This document shows, in pieces, positions 33,288-47,680 of a DNA stretch of 64,000 nucleotides (positions are counted from its first letter, which is position 1; every line of letters starts with the position of its first letter). The position numbers and the translations under genes were made by a program. A model generated the notes under the pieces. The model saw only the letters and a list, made by a program, of their open reading frames with translations, ran no database searches and was not told where the DNA came from. The stretch covers positions 1,488,001 through 1,552,000 of the forward strand of contig JAVLRN010000005.1 of the NCBI GenBank assembly GCA_032821775.1, written 5' to 3'. This DNA comes from Sanguinoderma infundibulare. Taxonomy: Eukaryota; Basidiomycota; Agaricomycetes; Polyporales; Polyporaceae.

Positions 33288-35037
33288 ATGCCTGAGAACG
33301 GCGAGACCGCCCCCCTCCTCGTGGACGTCCCCAATCTCGCCCGCAATGATGACGTCGACCAATTCGCCAGCCGCGCTCGCCGCGCTGCCAACGTCCGTGC
33401 CGTCACTTACTCGGTGCTCACGGCTGTGTTTATGGTCGCCCTCGCCGGCATGTTCCTCTTCTGGGATAAGCTGACCGGTGTGGTTGGACGGCTGCCGAAG
33501 GATCCGCACAAAGCAGCATTGTTCATATTGGATAGCGCTCCTGTCATCGTGAGTTGCGACCCGTTCTATGAAAGCGTCCATTGAGTGTTGAAACCGGCCT
33601 CAAGGACGGTCATATAGGCAAGTCCAGACGGAGATTAAAGACCACAATGCATGTCCTTACGTCTGTTTTAGATCTTCCGAACTTGGTCCGCGCCGTATAT
33701 TCCAACAATGTCTCTGCCGTCGACTTGACCAAACCGTTCGACGGTCATGTCGATATTCCGCGTTTGAGGAAAGGCAGGGTCGGTGGCTTTTTCTGGTCTG
33801 TATACGTCGATTGCCCTCCGGAAAAGGAGCAAAGCGATGACTTCCTCAAGCCTACAAATAGCGTACGGTGCGTGTCTGGTGAAAGCCTGGAGTGGGGCGA
33901 TACACGAGGGCTAATCGACCGCGGCATTCTATAGTGATACGCTAGAACAGATTGACATTTCCAAGCTGCTCATCAACAAGTATCCCGAGGTAAGCCCCTC
34001 CCTTTGGCTTCCTTATCAGGGAACCACTGGCTGGTAGTCAACCAATTCGCGCATACACAGACGTTCGCATGGACCTTGAGTTCGAAGGAGATTAAGGTTG
34101 CCATCAGCCGTGGCAAAATCGCGTCGCTCCTCGGAGTGGAAGGGTACGCTCCCATCAAGTGACCATGCCATCCAGGTCTGAGTCTTCTGACACTGCTCCC
34201 AGGGGTCATCAGCTCGGAAACTCAATCCAGACCCTTCGCCAATACTACGACCTTGGTGTCCGCTACGTGACCCTCACGCATGCTTGCCACAACGCCTTCG
34301 CTGACTCCTGTGGCATCTTATCCGCACTGGACCCCTTGCATGGGGGCCTCAGTCCCCTCGGCTTCTCACTCATCGAAGAGATGAACCGCCTTGGGGTGCT
34401 TGTTGACCTTAGCCACACTTCGGACGACACCGCCAGGCAAGCGCTCAAGCACTCAAAAGCCCCCGTCTTCTGGAGCCACTCGTCCGCGCGCGCTGTGAAC
34501 AATGTGCCGCGGAACGTGCCGGACGACGTCCTCGACCTGGTCGGGACCGGCCCCAATCAGACGGACGCGGTCGTCATGGTCAACTTTGCGCCATACTTTG
34601 TCGCTCCCCCTGGATTGGCAGACGTAAAGTGGGTCGCGGACCACGTCGAGCACATTGCGAAGGTCGCTGGCAAGCAGCAGTGCGCTTCCGAGTTCTGCCT
34701 TTCATTAATTGTTGTGACTCACCCCGAGGTTTGTAGCGTTGGTCTGGGCAGTGACTTCGACGGCATTGGCATTGTGCCCGTTGGTCTCGAAGACGTTTCC
34801 AAGTATCCCGCATTGGTCGGCATATTATCTTGATTTTCCATGCATTCGACGACTAACGAGCGTGATGCCCAGGTTGCTGAACTTTACGAGCGAGGTTGGA
34901 ACGCGTACGAGCTCGCCGGGCTTACTGGCGGCAATCTATTGCGCATCTTCGAGGGCGCAGAGCGCGTCGCTGCTGAGCTGCAGAAGAGCGGCGCACAGCC
35001 CGTCGTGGCGAAGTACGACAAGAGGACCGATCTTTGA
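33288..35037 (+). CDS. membrane dipeptidase, peptidase family M19
   Basis: Zinc metallodipeptidase of the renal dipeptidase family. Eight exons (33288-33548, 33605-33617, 33672-33867, 33935-33989, 34061-34143, 34203-34679, 34737-34815, 34873-35037) total 1329 nt, 442 residues. One membrane anchor near the N-terminus (TYSVLTAVFMVALAGMFLFW) predicts a type II protein. Motifs in order: DGHIDLP (zinc ligands), LLGVEGGHQL, THACHN, LVDLSHTS, FWSHSSAR and GSDFDG, all typical of M19. Exon 2 is only 13 nt and codes for the DGHI of the zinc site; the intron after it begins GCAAGT, a GC-AG intron. A six-unit CGT run (33228-33245) lies just upstream of the start. Family very secure; natural substrate unknown. 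Confidence 0.93.
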
Positions 35038-35507
35038 GGATTAGGTCGGGTTGTACGAGATGATGGATGTCACGAGTGTCTACATGGAGTGTGTTGCATA
35101 TCTGTACGTGCCTGTTTTGCTTGCGTTTTATGTGTCCCATTAGCACAGTTGTCTGCAAGGCTCCTCTTTGGTTTTGCGCAGGCACTTGCCCGCATGGTGC
35201 GGCCAACGCGCTCAAACGACGTGACCGTGGGGCGGACGTACATGCGACGAACTCATGTCCCGCTGGAGGCCAAGCCTTCTTCTTCAGCTCCCGTTTATTG
35301 CCCTGTTGTTGAACCCGGAAGGGCTGACGCCCAGAACGGGTAGTGGACGCAGTGGGCACCTGCGCACTCACCTAGCTGGGAGATAGAGGTTCGAGTGGAG
35401 GAGAAGAGTAGAAGAACTGGTATATTTGGGCCTTTGGGGGCCGTAGACAGTATTAGAAATAGCTATACAATATTAAGCCACACTGCCTCGTGTACTGGGA
35501 TACAGAA

Positions 35508-35550
35508 CATGTGGACCATAGGAAGGAGCTGCCTTCCTATGGACCACATG
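35508..35550. repeat. 19-bp inverted repeat, 5-nt loop
   Basis: Left arm 35508-35526 (CATGTGGACCATAGGAAGG) and right arm 35532-35550 are reverse complements with a single mismatch; the loop is AGCTG. It abuts the left end of the DUF6533 relic. No matching copy was noticed elsewhere in the window. Confidence 0.85.
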
Positions 35551-35555
35551 CTCTG

Positions 35556-35693
35556 GAAGCAGGACAGTGGATGGGGCGCCAGAGAAATCGAACCCACGCC
35601 CAACTGCAGCGCAGCAATGGCCGTCTATGAAGTTCGGGTGCGTTCTCAGTAATTTCATACGATGTTCGTCCCAACTTAGAACAAGGATAACAG
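35556..35693 (-). pseudogene. fragment of a DUF6533-family gene
   Basis: About 138 bp closely matching part of the intact DUF6533 gene at 52856-53014, in the same (minus) sense relative to the window. The match spans the end of one exon (VGTNI), the intron after it and most of the next exon (LQLGVGSI). The copy has a stop codon in the LSLF-VGTNI block, lacks about 20 bp of the intron including its CTGAC branch region, and is cut off on both sides. It is therefore a decayed duplicate of this or a sister gene. Confidence 0.75.
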
Positions 35694-35881
35694 CATGGCG
35701 GATTAGATGTAAAGTCGCCATCCGCGGAGTACATATGGTCTTCAGGCTGCCCTTGCGCGGGCTGACACCGGCTCTCCCAGTGGTCCCCTTAGGTATGTCG
35801 TCGGCTATCCACATCAAACCGCTGCTAAACCGAGCATTTTAAGCCCGGACTCCACTACCAGTCTCCTGCCGACAGTGACAG

Positions 35882-38140
35882 ATGCTAGCCACGAAATCTC
35901 CGGTTTGGAAGATATGGGTCCTGCTTTTACGGGTCTGTGAGGCGGCGACGCAGGGTGCGAGCTCTGACCCGCGCTCCCTCGCTGCGGCCGTACAGAACAT
36001 CAACGGTGCAAGCTCCATCATCTCTCTTCTTCCCGTCCTCTCGGGGAAGACGCAGAACGTCAAGGCAGTCGCTGCTCGCACATTTCCAGGGTCTCTTGCG
36101 ATCCTCGGCGTCGGAGCAGGACGCGTTCTTTCCAAACTGCAGGTCGGGCTCATGCTCCTCAGCGCGGATCTCTATCGCAACGTCGTCAGCGACTTGGCCG
36201 CGTATCATCAAGAATTCGTGAACACCTTCTCGCCCTCGTTCGTCCACGTCCCAACGGGAACCCCGGAGCGCCATGCCTCCAACGTCGTCGTCAATCACAA
36301 CCTGACCGAGGATTACATGGTCGAAGCGTGGTTTCAGACGCAGGGCCTCCCCGCGAAAGTCGAGCTCAGTCAGCGGAATAATCGCAGGGTCTTTGGCGGC
36401 CTGCTGGTGTACGTCCTCGTTTATGCGCTCGAGACATTTCTCGGGGTCCAGAACGCGGCGACCGGAACGACCATCCCCCTTATCGTCCTGCAGGCGACTA
36501 GCGGGCTCCTGTGGATTCTGGCCGTCTGCCTCCTGCAGGCCGCCCGCGGGCAGGGACAGCGGTTCATTAACCTCAACAGGCTCGCGACCGCGGACTACCG
36601 CTGTTTCCAGCTCGTGGCCTCTGGGAAGCACGTCCAGAGTGTCGTGCTCAGCACACAGCTGAGCAACATTCGCGAGTACAACCTCTTCGACTCGAAGTAC
36701 GAGAGCAAGCGGTTGAAGGCCGTGGGTGCTGCGATGGTGCTAAGCGGCATCATCGACGTCTTCACGACGTTCCTGCTCGTCGGGCTCAATGGCTGGGCTT
36801 ATGGTTGGCTGGGGCTGCAGGTGATCATCATCGCGATCAAGGTCGTCTTCAGCCTGGAGCCGATTCGGAGGGTTCCCATCGTCGCGGTGCAGGCTTTGGT
36901 GGGGAACATGGCGGAGAAACCTCCTCCCGTTCTTGCTTCGCCCGCTCCCGACCAACCTCGCAAGGCGCGTCTCCCCATCGTCGTCAACGGTGCCCCGGAG
37001 TACTCGTTCAGAGAAATATGCGTCCACCAGAACGTCGTATTCGAGCACGCGACTCAGCTCTGCTGGCACTCTCGCACCCCCGGGCTGTTCATCGGTCAGC
37101 CCTACTTCGTGCAGCGGCCAAGTGTCCCGGAGAAGCAAACCGTGAGCCCAGCGAGCAGCATGCCAACCCTCGCCCCGGTCCGCGTTGCATCTCTGCGCGG
37201 GAAGCATGCGGTTCCTTCCGAACCCGAGAAGGCATTCATTTCGCCCGTGAGCTCCCCCACCTCCCCACCGTCCGCATACAGGTGCCCCTCGCCCCCTTCC
37301 TCCGAGTCCTCTAGGTCCACCCGATCGACCGTGTTGCCAGCGGCGCGGACGTCGAACGAGATCGAGATCGCAGAGCTGCCGCGGATTGTCGTGTCTACCG
37401 CCTCGCCGGTTGCCGCGCCTCCTCAGGCCGACCAAAGTGCCCCTCCCGTCTCCCCTCCCGTCTCCCCTCCCGTCTCCCCTCCAATCTCCCCTCCAATTTC
37501 CCCTTCACCAATATCGCCAAATGCCCCCGCTACGCCCCCCGGCATTCCGCTCGCCCGTTCGATCTCGTCCCGCACCAGCATCGCTTCCCGCGCACCGACC
37601 CCGCCGGCCAAGTCCCCTGCGCGCCGTGCAGCCACCCTTCCCCCTCGTCCGTCCCCTCGCGCTGGCACGCCAGTCCGACGAGACCCGTCTCTCCGCGCCG
37701 CGCCCCCTCACCCGCCCCAACCGCCCCGACCAGAAGGCCCGCCGCCGCCCACTCCATCGATGTCCGTGCCCGGAGTGCCAATCATAGCCGCACCGAGACC
37801 GAGACGGGAACCGTCCATGCCGCTTTCGCCGCCCCCAGAACCTAAACCCGAACCCGAACCCGTCCGGTACCTCGCGCTGAAAGACGGGAAGCTCACGCTG
37901 TCGGAGAGCGAGCAGCCGAAGGAGGCGAAGGAGGCGCTGCAGCGCGAGTTCCTCGCGTGTCTCGCCGAGGTCGTGCGCGCAAACAAGGTGCCCAGCGCCG
38001 AGTTCCTGCAAGCGGTGGAGACGACGCTGGGGAGCATCCGGAGGACGATGAGCGACACTTGGTATCTGTTCGGGACGACGGACCTCTTGCGCTATGTGCG
38101 CACGTCTCATCAGGACCTTTGGTGGCGTAAGTATGTGTGA
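35882..38140 (+). CDS. uncharacterised membrane protein with proline-rich tail
   Basis: Single open frame of 752 residues. Not recognised. The N-terminal half has hydrophobic stretches compatible with about four membrane spans (GGLLVYVLVYALETFL; IPLIVLQATSGLLWILAVCL; two within the segment around 36725-36860). The C-terminal half is Pro/Ser-rich with a short SPPV repeat (12-nt DNA unit, 37445-37492) and then a conserved-looking, folded segment near the end (ALQREFLACLAEVVRANKVP). The last codons overlap a strong GTAAGTATG donor at 38128, so the real gene may splice into a further 3' exon instead of ending at 38140. Looks like a basidiomycete-specific protein; expression and extent need transcript evidence. 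Confidence 0.6.
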   Translation: MLATKSPVWKIWVLLLRVCEAATQGASSDPRSLAAAVQNINGASSIISLLPVLSGKTQNVKAVAARTFPGSLAILGVGAGRVLSKLQVGLMLLSADLYRNVVSDLAAYHQEFVNTFSPSFVHVPTGTPERHASNVVVNHNLTEDYMVEAWFQTQGLPAKVELSQRNNRRVFGGLLVYVLVYALETFLGVQNAATGTTIPLIVLQATSGLLWILAVCLLQAARGQGQRFINLNRLATADYRCFQLVASGKHVQSVVLSTQLSNIREYNLFDSKYESKRLKAVGAAMVLSGIIDVFTTFLLVGLNGWAYGWLGLQVIIIAIKVVFSLEPIRRVPIVAVQALVGNMAEKPPPVLASPAPDQPRKARLPIVVNGAPEYSFREICVHQNVVFEHATQLCWHSRTPGLFIGQPYFVQRPSVPEKQTVSPASSMPTLAPVRVASLRGKHAVPSEPEKAFISPVSSPTSPPSAYRCPSPPSSESSRSTRSTVLPAARTSNEIEIAELPRIVVSTASPVAAPPQADQSAPPVSPPVSPPVSPPISPPISPSPISPNAPATPPGIPLARSISSRTSIASRAPTPPAKSPARRAATLPPRPSPRAGTPVRRDPSLRAAPPHPPQPPRPEGPPPPTPSMSVPGVPIIAAPRPRREPSMPLSPPPEPKPEPEPVRYLALKDGKLTLSESEQPKEAKEALQREFLACLAEVVRANKVPSAEFLQAVETTLGSIRRTMSDTWYLFGTTDLLRYVRTSHQDLWWRKYV
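37445..37492 (+). repeat. 12-nt tandem repeat inside coding sequence
   Basis: Three units of CCCGTCTCCCCT are followed by a CCAATCTCCCCT variant and a partial fifth unit. They translate to SPPV/SPPI repeats in the disordered tail of the membrane protein. Likely to vary in copy number between strains. Confidence 0.8.
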
Positions 38141-38456
38141 CCCTAGCTTTGGAAATGGTGAGCTCGTGAGACGGGTAACTTACTTCATGCCGGGTAAGCT
38201 GTAATCGGAACATCTTCCGCAATTGCGATAATTATGCACCGAGCTGATGCAGGGATACATCGACATATTGAATCTTGTCCCTACCGATGATTTGACACGA
38301 GCGGCCTATGGTCGCGGGATGATGGAAGGATATCGCGCACGCTGGTGTGGGCACGACTAGCACGACTAGCGAGATACACTCTTTGATAAGAGCGCAGAGT
38401 ACTGATACATATTAGTAACACGCTGGTGTAGGTGTACGTGTACGATACACATCTTG
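38141..38456. other. intergenic, convergent 3' flanks
   Basis: 316 bp between the membrane protein stop and the SPT8 stop. A short direct repeat (CACGACTAG) occurs twice near 38353-38371. No gene seen, although a further 3' exon of the upstream gene could lie here. Confidence 0.4.
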
Positions 38457-40726
38457 TCATATGAGATGCTTGACTTCGTGCACGAAGACAGTCTTGGTAT
38501 TTTCTCCATGCCAGCCTCGGTTGCTGCTGGCACTAACCAGGAAACGGGCTGCTGGGTCAACCACTATAATGATGGATCAGCGAATTGCGAGCGTCGTAGT
38601 GGTCACGACCTGACTTACGCATCTGAGAAACATAACCACCGTGGTGTCCAGGAATGATCTTGAACTGCACTCCACTTTTCATCTTACCGGAAGGGTCTGG
38701 CTCTCCAGCCTCGGCGACGTTCCACAAACGGATATTGTCGGTGGAAGCGCTAGTACAAGCCTTGTGAACGCAAGCCCTGAAAAGTTCAGGAATAAACTCA
38801 CCACGCAAGGTGACGGCCATCCGGAAATGCGACGACGCAGGACACCACGCCTGAGCTGAGTGGATTACGCAGTGTCTTCAATATCCTCGGAGTACCTGAA
38901 GCTGCACGACCTGTCTGTCGAACGTCGTAGATCTCGACGGAACCGTTCCGGCGCCCAGCATATATCTGGGCACCGTCAGCAGACCAGCACGCCTATTTCC
39001 GCGGTCCGAAGTTCAGGAAGGTTGAATAGCTCAAAACTTCGTGAACAGTACACGCACCGACATGAGCCACGGGGGAGTCTTTTCGCTCATCCACAGTCGG
39101 CCAACACCCCTGCCTTGTGAATGAACCCTTCGATCCCACAAAATGACCTGGCCGTCCACATGTGCCGTCATAAGAAGATCGGGGGAGAAGGTGGCGTAGG
39201 TTGTTGGGTCGAGCACTGGCGGTGCGCCTTTCGGTGCGATCGCACCCCGTCCCGGATGTTGGTTATAGGGCTGCCCATGGCCGTGTCCCGGGAAGGGAGC
39301 GAAAGAATTCGGTGGGCCCGCACCATCGCCATCGCCATCCGCGTCGGGCTCGTCGAACAGAGGATCATACGATGCCTCAGACTTGACATCGTCCTCTTGT
39401 TTGAGTTGCGGGGGATGGGGAGGATGCATCGAGGATGCGTCTCGAGAACCACGCATGGATACCGTGAACTCGCTCCCAGCTGTAATGGTATTGTAGGGGT
39501 TGTGAATGAAGTTGGTGGACAGAGGACGGACAGCAACAGCTGCAAGCTGCGCGCCGTGTGCGGAAAACCTCCGAGCGATCTGTCCGGTATTCAGGTCCCA
39601 GTGCTGGTTCCACATGGTCAGCTTCTCGACTGTGTGTTCGCATGCGAAGATACTCACTATTGCCTCGCCATCCCAGCCGGCACTGAAAAAACCCTTCTCA
39701 TCATGCTGCAGTGACAACGCCGACACGGGTCCTCTATGTCCCTGCATCACATGGCATAGACGGCCAGGACTGTGTCGCACGGTATATAGAGAGACGTGCC
39801 CTTGCTGCAAGGTATATGAGCATATGAACGAAGATCAACCCTGAGCATTGGAGCTTACATCTGAGCCGGCGAGCGACCACAACGCGTCTGACTGCATTGC
39901 CAAACTGTACACAGGATACAGCGGTGCCTCCCCAACTGAGCCGTCGGGATTCATCGCGGGGATGGCGTTCTCCCACCAACACCGTATTTGGCCAGCCTTC
40001 ATGATACCCTCTATGACACCACAGTGTTGCCTCTGGGGCGCGGTGAGGAATATCTTGCCGTTGACTGCGGCAAAGAGATCGTAGTCGCGGATGTAGCCAT
40101 CGTCGGAACCGGTGATTAAATGTGTCATGCAGAGAGAAGAAGCTAAGGCGTGAGTCGCGCAGGGATGAGGAATTGCGCATATAGCCTCTACTGTGAAGGA
40201 GCGTGGCCATCGTATGTCGGACAAGAGCTTCGTTTTGCGTATTTGGGCAGGGGAAGGAGGGCGAATTTGTGGTGGTGGTTGGGGCACTACATAGCTTGCG
40301 CATGAATACACACCACACCGCCGCATGTGGCCAAGCAGAATACAGCAAAACGAAATACTCACCTTGGCCACCGGTAGGAGACTCAAGCACAGGGGAGGCG
40401 GGCTTGCTGGGCAACGGAACTTCTTGGAGCGATTGGGTGAGGACTTGCTCCAGGTCCTTGTGAGGGGATATATAGTCTTCGTCGGCATCCTCATCGTCTG
40501 AGCCATTATCAGTCGTGGACGTATCGGTGTCCTGCAATGTATTGTAGCACAGTAGCCAGGTTGAATGGTAAGGACATACCTCCTCCGGCTCTGTGCCCTC
40601 CGCGGCTACTGCTGCCGTCAAGTCGCCTTCTAGCGCGTCCAGGATATCCTCATCAATGTCCTCGTCGGAAGCATTCTCGAAATCAATGTCGTCGTAAACA
40701 TCGTCTTCGGAGTCGCTGTTGCGCAT
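38457..40726 (-). CDS. SPT8: SAGA complex subunit Spt8 (WD40)
   Basis: Spt8 is the WD-repeat subunit of SAGA that contacts TBP. Eight exons (40726-40580, 40531-40363, 40286-39859, 39804-39658, 39603-39058, 38992-38802, 38749-38619, 38563-38457) total 1866 nt, 621 residues. Acidic N-terminus (NSDSEDDVYDDIDF), then the family blocks TVEAICAIPHP, LITGSDDGYIRDYDLFAAV, GFFSAGWDGEAI, WDLNTGQIARRF, TLRNPLSSGVVSCVVAFPDG, NIRLWNVAEAG, and the C-terminal IPGHHGGYVSQM...SASSNRGWHG, which is diagnostic for Spt8. A Pro/His-rich insertion (PGHGHGQPYNQHPGRG) breaks one blade. Only 103 bp separates its start from that of SRP54. Confidence 0.93.
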
Positions 40727-40829
40727 CTTGGCAATGGATGTGATGGTTCATGGGAAACGGTGGTTGGAGCCAAATGAGTTGGAACCTGGCAGGCGCGCGA
40801 ATGGTCCCCGCTCAACCCTCCCTCTCACC
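40727..40829. promoter_or_regulatory. 103-bp bidirectional promoter SPT8/SRP54
   Basis: The start codons of SPT8 (minus) and SRP54 (plus) are only 103 bp apart, so both 5'-UTRs and core promoters must share or overlap this segment. No TATA box is visible. Confidence 0.6.
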
Positions 40830-43019
<2,190 letters not shown>

Positions 43020-43476
43020 ACCATCACCATAGGCGTTAAATACCTGTTTGGACAATGTCCGAATTATGTACTAATAGACGCATCCAACTGTAGCATACGT
43101 TCTCACTTGGCAGCCGGCGGCGACGGGCATGCGATTCCAAGTCATGTCGAACATGAGATGGCGGGCGGAGCAGGAATTTTGCAAGGAGTGACAACCATCT
43201 TCAATTCGCGACGTCATAACTGGGAAGTGATCCCACGGAAAGTAGCTGCAGTAATCATGTCACCTCTCTGTTCCTAGGACTTCGTACACACTACAAAGGA
43301 ACGACCACCACAAGACCCTGTCCACCGGAAGCACGGAGCGAACAGAGCAGTAGCAAGGAGAGTGGAGAGTGTGAGAGAAGTAACGTCGGCGAAGAGGAAA
43401 GCGGAAAGGGAGGGGTAGAACATAAGACAAAAACTGGTACAACACCTATCAAAACAACAACGCGACGACTTTCTCT
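43020..43476. other. intergenic, convergent 3' flanks
   Basis: 457 bp between the SRP54 and PAB1 stop codons, presumably both 3'-UTRs. No repeat or gene seen. Confidence 0.4.
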
Positions 43477-45761
<2,285 letters not shown>

Positions 45762-46313
45762 AGTAGGTTTTCAGGGAAATATGGGGTCGTTACTGCTTTG
45801 TGGACTTTTCTGCGACTAGGATGGCCAAAGGTAAGCGGAAGGGAAGGCTGAGGTGGCGAAAAGTGACGATGCTTACACAGGAGGCGACAGAGCAACTGCT
45901 TTTTGGGTTTTATGAATTTAGGATTTTTTGGATGCGTTTTGACCTGAGCGCATCGAATGGTGAGCACGAAGAGGGCAGAGAAAGAGGGGGAGGAGACAGA
46001 CCTTGAATGATGGCTAGAGGAAAACAGGGCGATCCGGACGCGCTGCTATAGACTCTCCCATTTCCAACTCCGACAATCTTGCCCGGCGCTTACCCCGGGC
46101 GCACAAAAGGGTGCCTTCTTTGCCGTTCTCCACGTTTCACAAACAAAGCCATGCCTTGGACATGCGTCCACTTTTGCGAACACAAGGCACTCGAAGCACT
46201 CTTCACGGCATGACGGCAAGGCTACAGCTGGTGGCATTGGCATAGTAAATACGTAACAATCTGTCCGAACTCTCCACAACAACCAACACGGAGAGATGTA
46301 CAAAGGCGCCCGT
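45762..46313. other. intergenic, PAB1 promoter
   Basis: 552 bp upstream of PAB1 and downstream of the SCAMP gene (same strand). It includes a T-rich stretch near 45896-45930, as expected for a strong promoter. No gene seen. Confidence 0.4.
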
Positions 46314-47680
46314 CTAACCCCGCGTGAAGTAAGCTTTCGCGCCGTGTGTGGCAAGCTCGGTCTTCGCCTACGAAGTGCATTGTGCATTCCCAATGAGTGT
46401 ACTGTAGGCGAAAGCCCCTGTACGTCAAAGCACATACCTTCTCGACAGAATGTCCGGCATCCTTGTGGTGGGCCCAGATCTGGTGTTACACAAAGCATTG
46501 TTAGCGTGGAGGCACGTCGCAGTGACCCTCGGCCTAACCTGACGATAATAATAGGCGAAGCCGACTCCTTGCACAACCCATCCGACGGTGGCCACCGTAC
46601 CGATGATGGCTGCAGGAAGCGAAGGCTTGCTGAAAGCCTGGATGGTCTGGATGAGCCCTGCGGACCCAGTGCTGGAAGGCGGAGTTAGTGAAAGTGCTTC
46701 AGCGGTACCAATCGGCGTTTTCAAGGTACCTTGGAATGCCGATGATCCTGAGAAGCTGTCAGCTTTCGGTTCCGTGACATTCCACTTGCGATGCTCACAT
46801 GTAGACTGAAAAGAGCAGGTGAAACCCTCCGAAGAAGAAATACAGGTCTGATCATCGCGGGTAAGACGGGGAAACGAACAAAGCTGACTGATATCATACA
46901 ATAGTATAAAGCCTGTTCCTACAAGGAAAGGGATCAATTCAGCCACCAAGCGAATGAAGACTCGAATGCACAGAAGTTACCTTCATGTAGCCATTATAAA
47001 TAGGACTTGGATGCTGAATCAGCAGCAGGCAAGAAATGATTATTGCGACTATCGACCCACCGGTACCACAGCAGGAAGGACAAGGGGGTAATAAAGATCA
47101 CATAACTTGGACAAAACTCGTGAGGCTCGTATACGCACCACATGTCGGAGATGGCGCAACTCACCCAATACTTGAACCAAGATCGCTGCCGCCGTTAGAT
47201 GCTCCGGAGGCCAAAATGAAGATGCAGGCGAGCATGTTGACTAGAAGCGTTCCGGCAAGCACAAGCCAGAGCTGATACAAGCGAGTGATCAATGGTCGCG
47301 ACGCTTCAGGAATCTCGTCTTGGATTGAGTGGAAGATAAGTGGGAAGACTACGTCGGCGCGGTCACGGATGGGACGGGGGTCAGTTTCTTGACCAAACGC
47401 TGCGCAAGGAAAGTACTCACAGGGGGGCCAGTTGTTGCGGCCATGCCTCCGGATGTGGTCCGTCTTCTGGGCGAGCTCGCGTTCTCTCCTCTCCAAATCT
47501 GCCTCTCTCTGCCTCAATTGGTCCAGTCGTACATCATGAGTGGAAGATTTCACGGGGTCGTCAAAGGGGTTCGTGTCGAGAGAGTGGGACGAAGCAAAGG
47601 GGTTTTCGTTGTAACCTGGACAGGTGAAGCCAGAGATAAGACATCGTGCGGTAGTGTATCGCTGTAAAAGCCGTACTCAT
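46314..47680 (-). CDS. secretory carrier-associated membrane protein (SCAMP)
   Basis: Four-span protein of post-Golgi recycling membranes. Eleven exons: 47680-47677, 47615-47421, 47348-47165, 47105-47061, 47005-46981, 46918-46900, 46847-46799, 46747-46730, 46671-46539, 46479-46438, 46367-46314 (768 nt, 255 residues). The N-terminus MSYNENPF and a second NPFDDP give two NPF endocytic motifs. A coiled coil follows (DQLRQREADLERREREL), then the conserved NWPPFFPLIFHSIQDEIP, membrane helices, WYRPIYNGYMK and FFFGGFHLLFSVYMIIGIP, and the tail AKAYFTRG. Exons of 18, 19, 25 and 4 coding nt make this the most finely split gene in the window. The models rejoin in frame at every conserved block, so I trust them. 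Confidence 0.9.

Larger units (their letters stand above)
35038..35881. other. intergenic with gene relic and hairpin
   Basis: No intact gene. The stretch holds the 19-bp inverted repeat (35508-35550) and the DUF6533-gene relic (35556-35693) annotated separately; 35040-35500 shows nothing else I can support. Confidence 0.5.
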
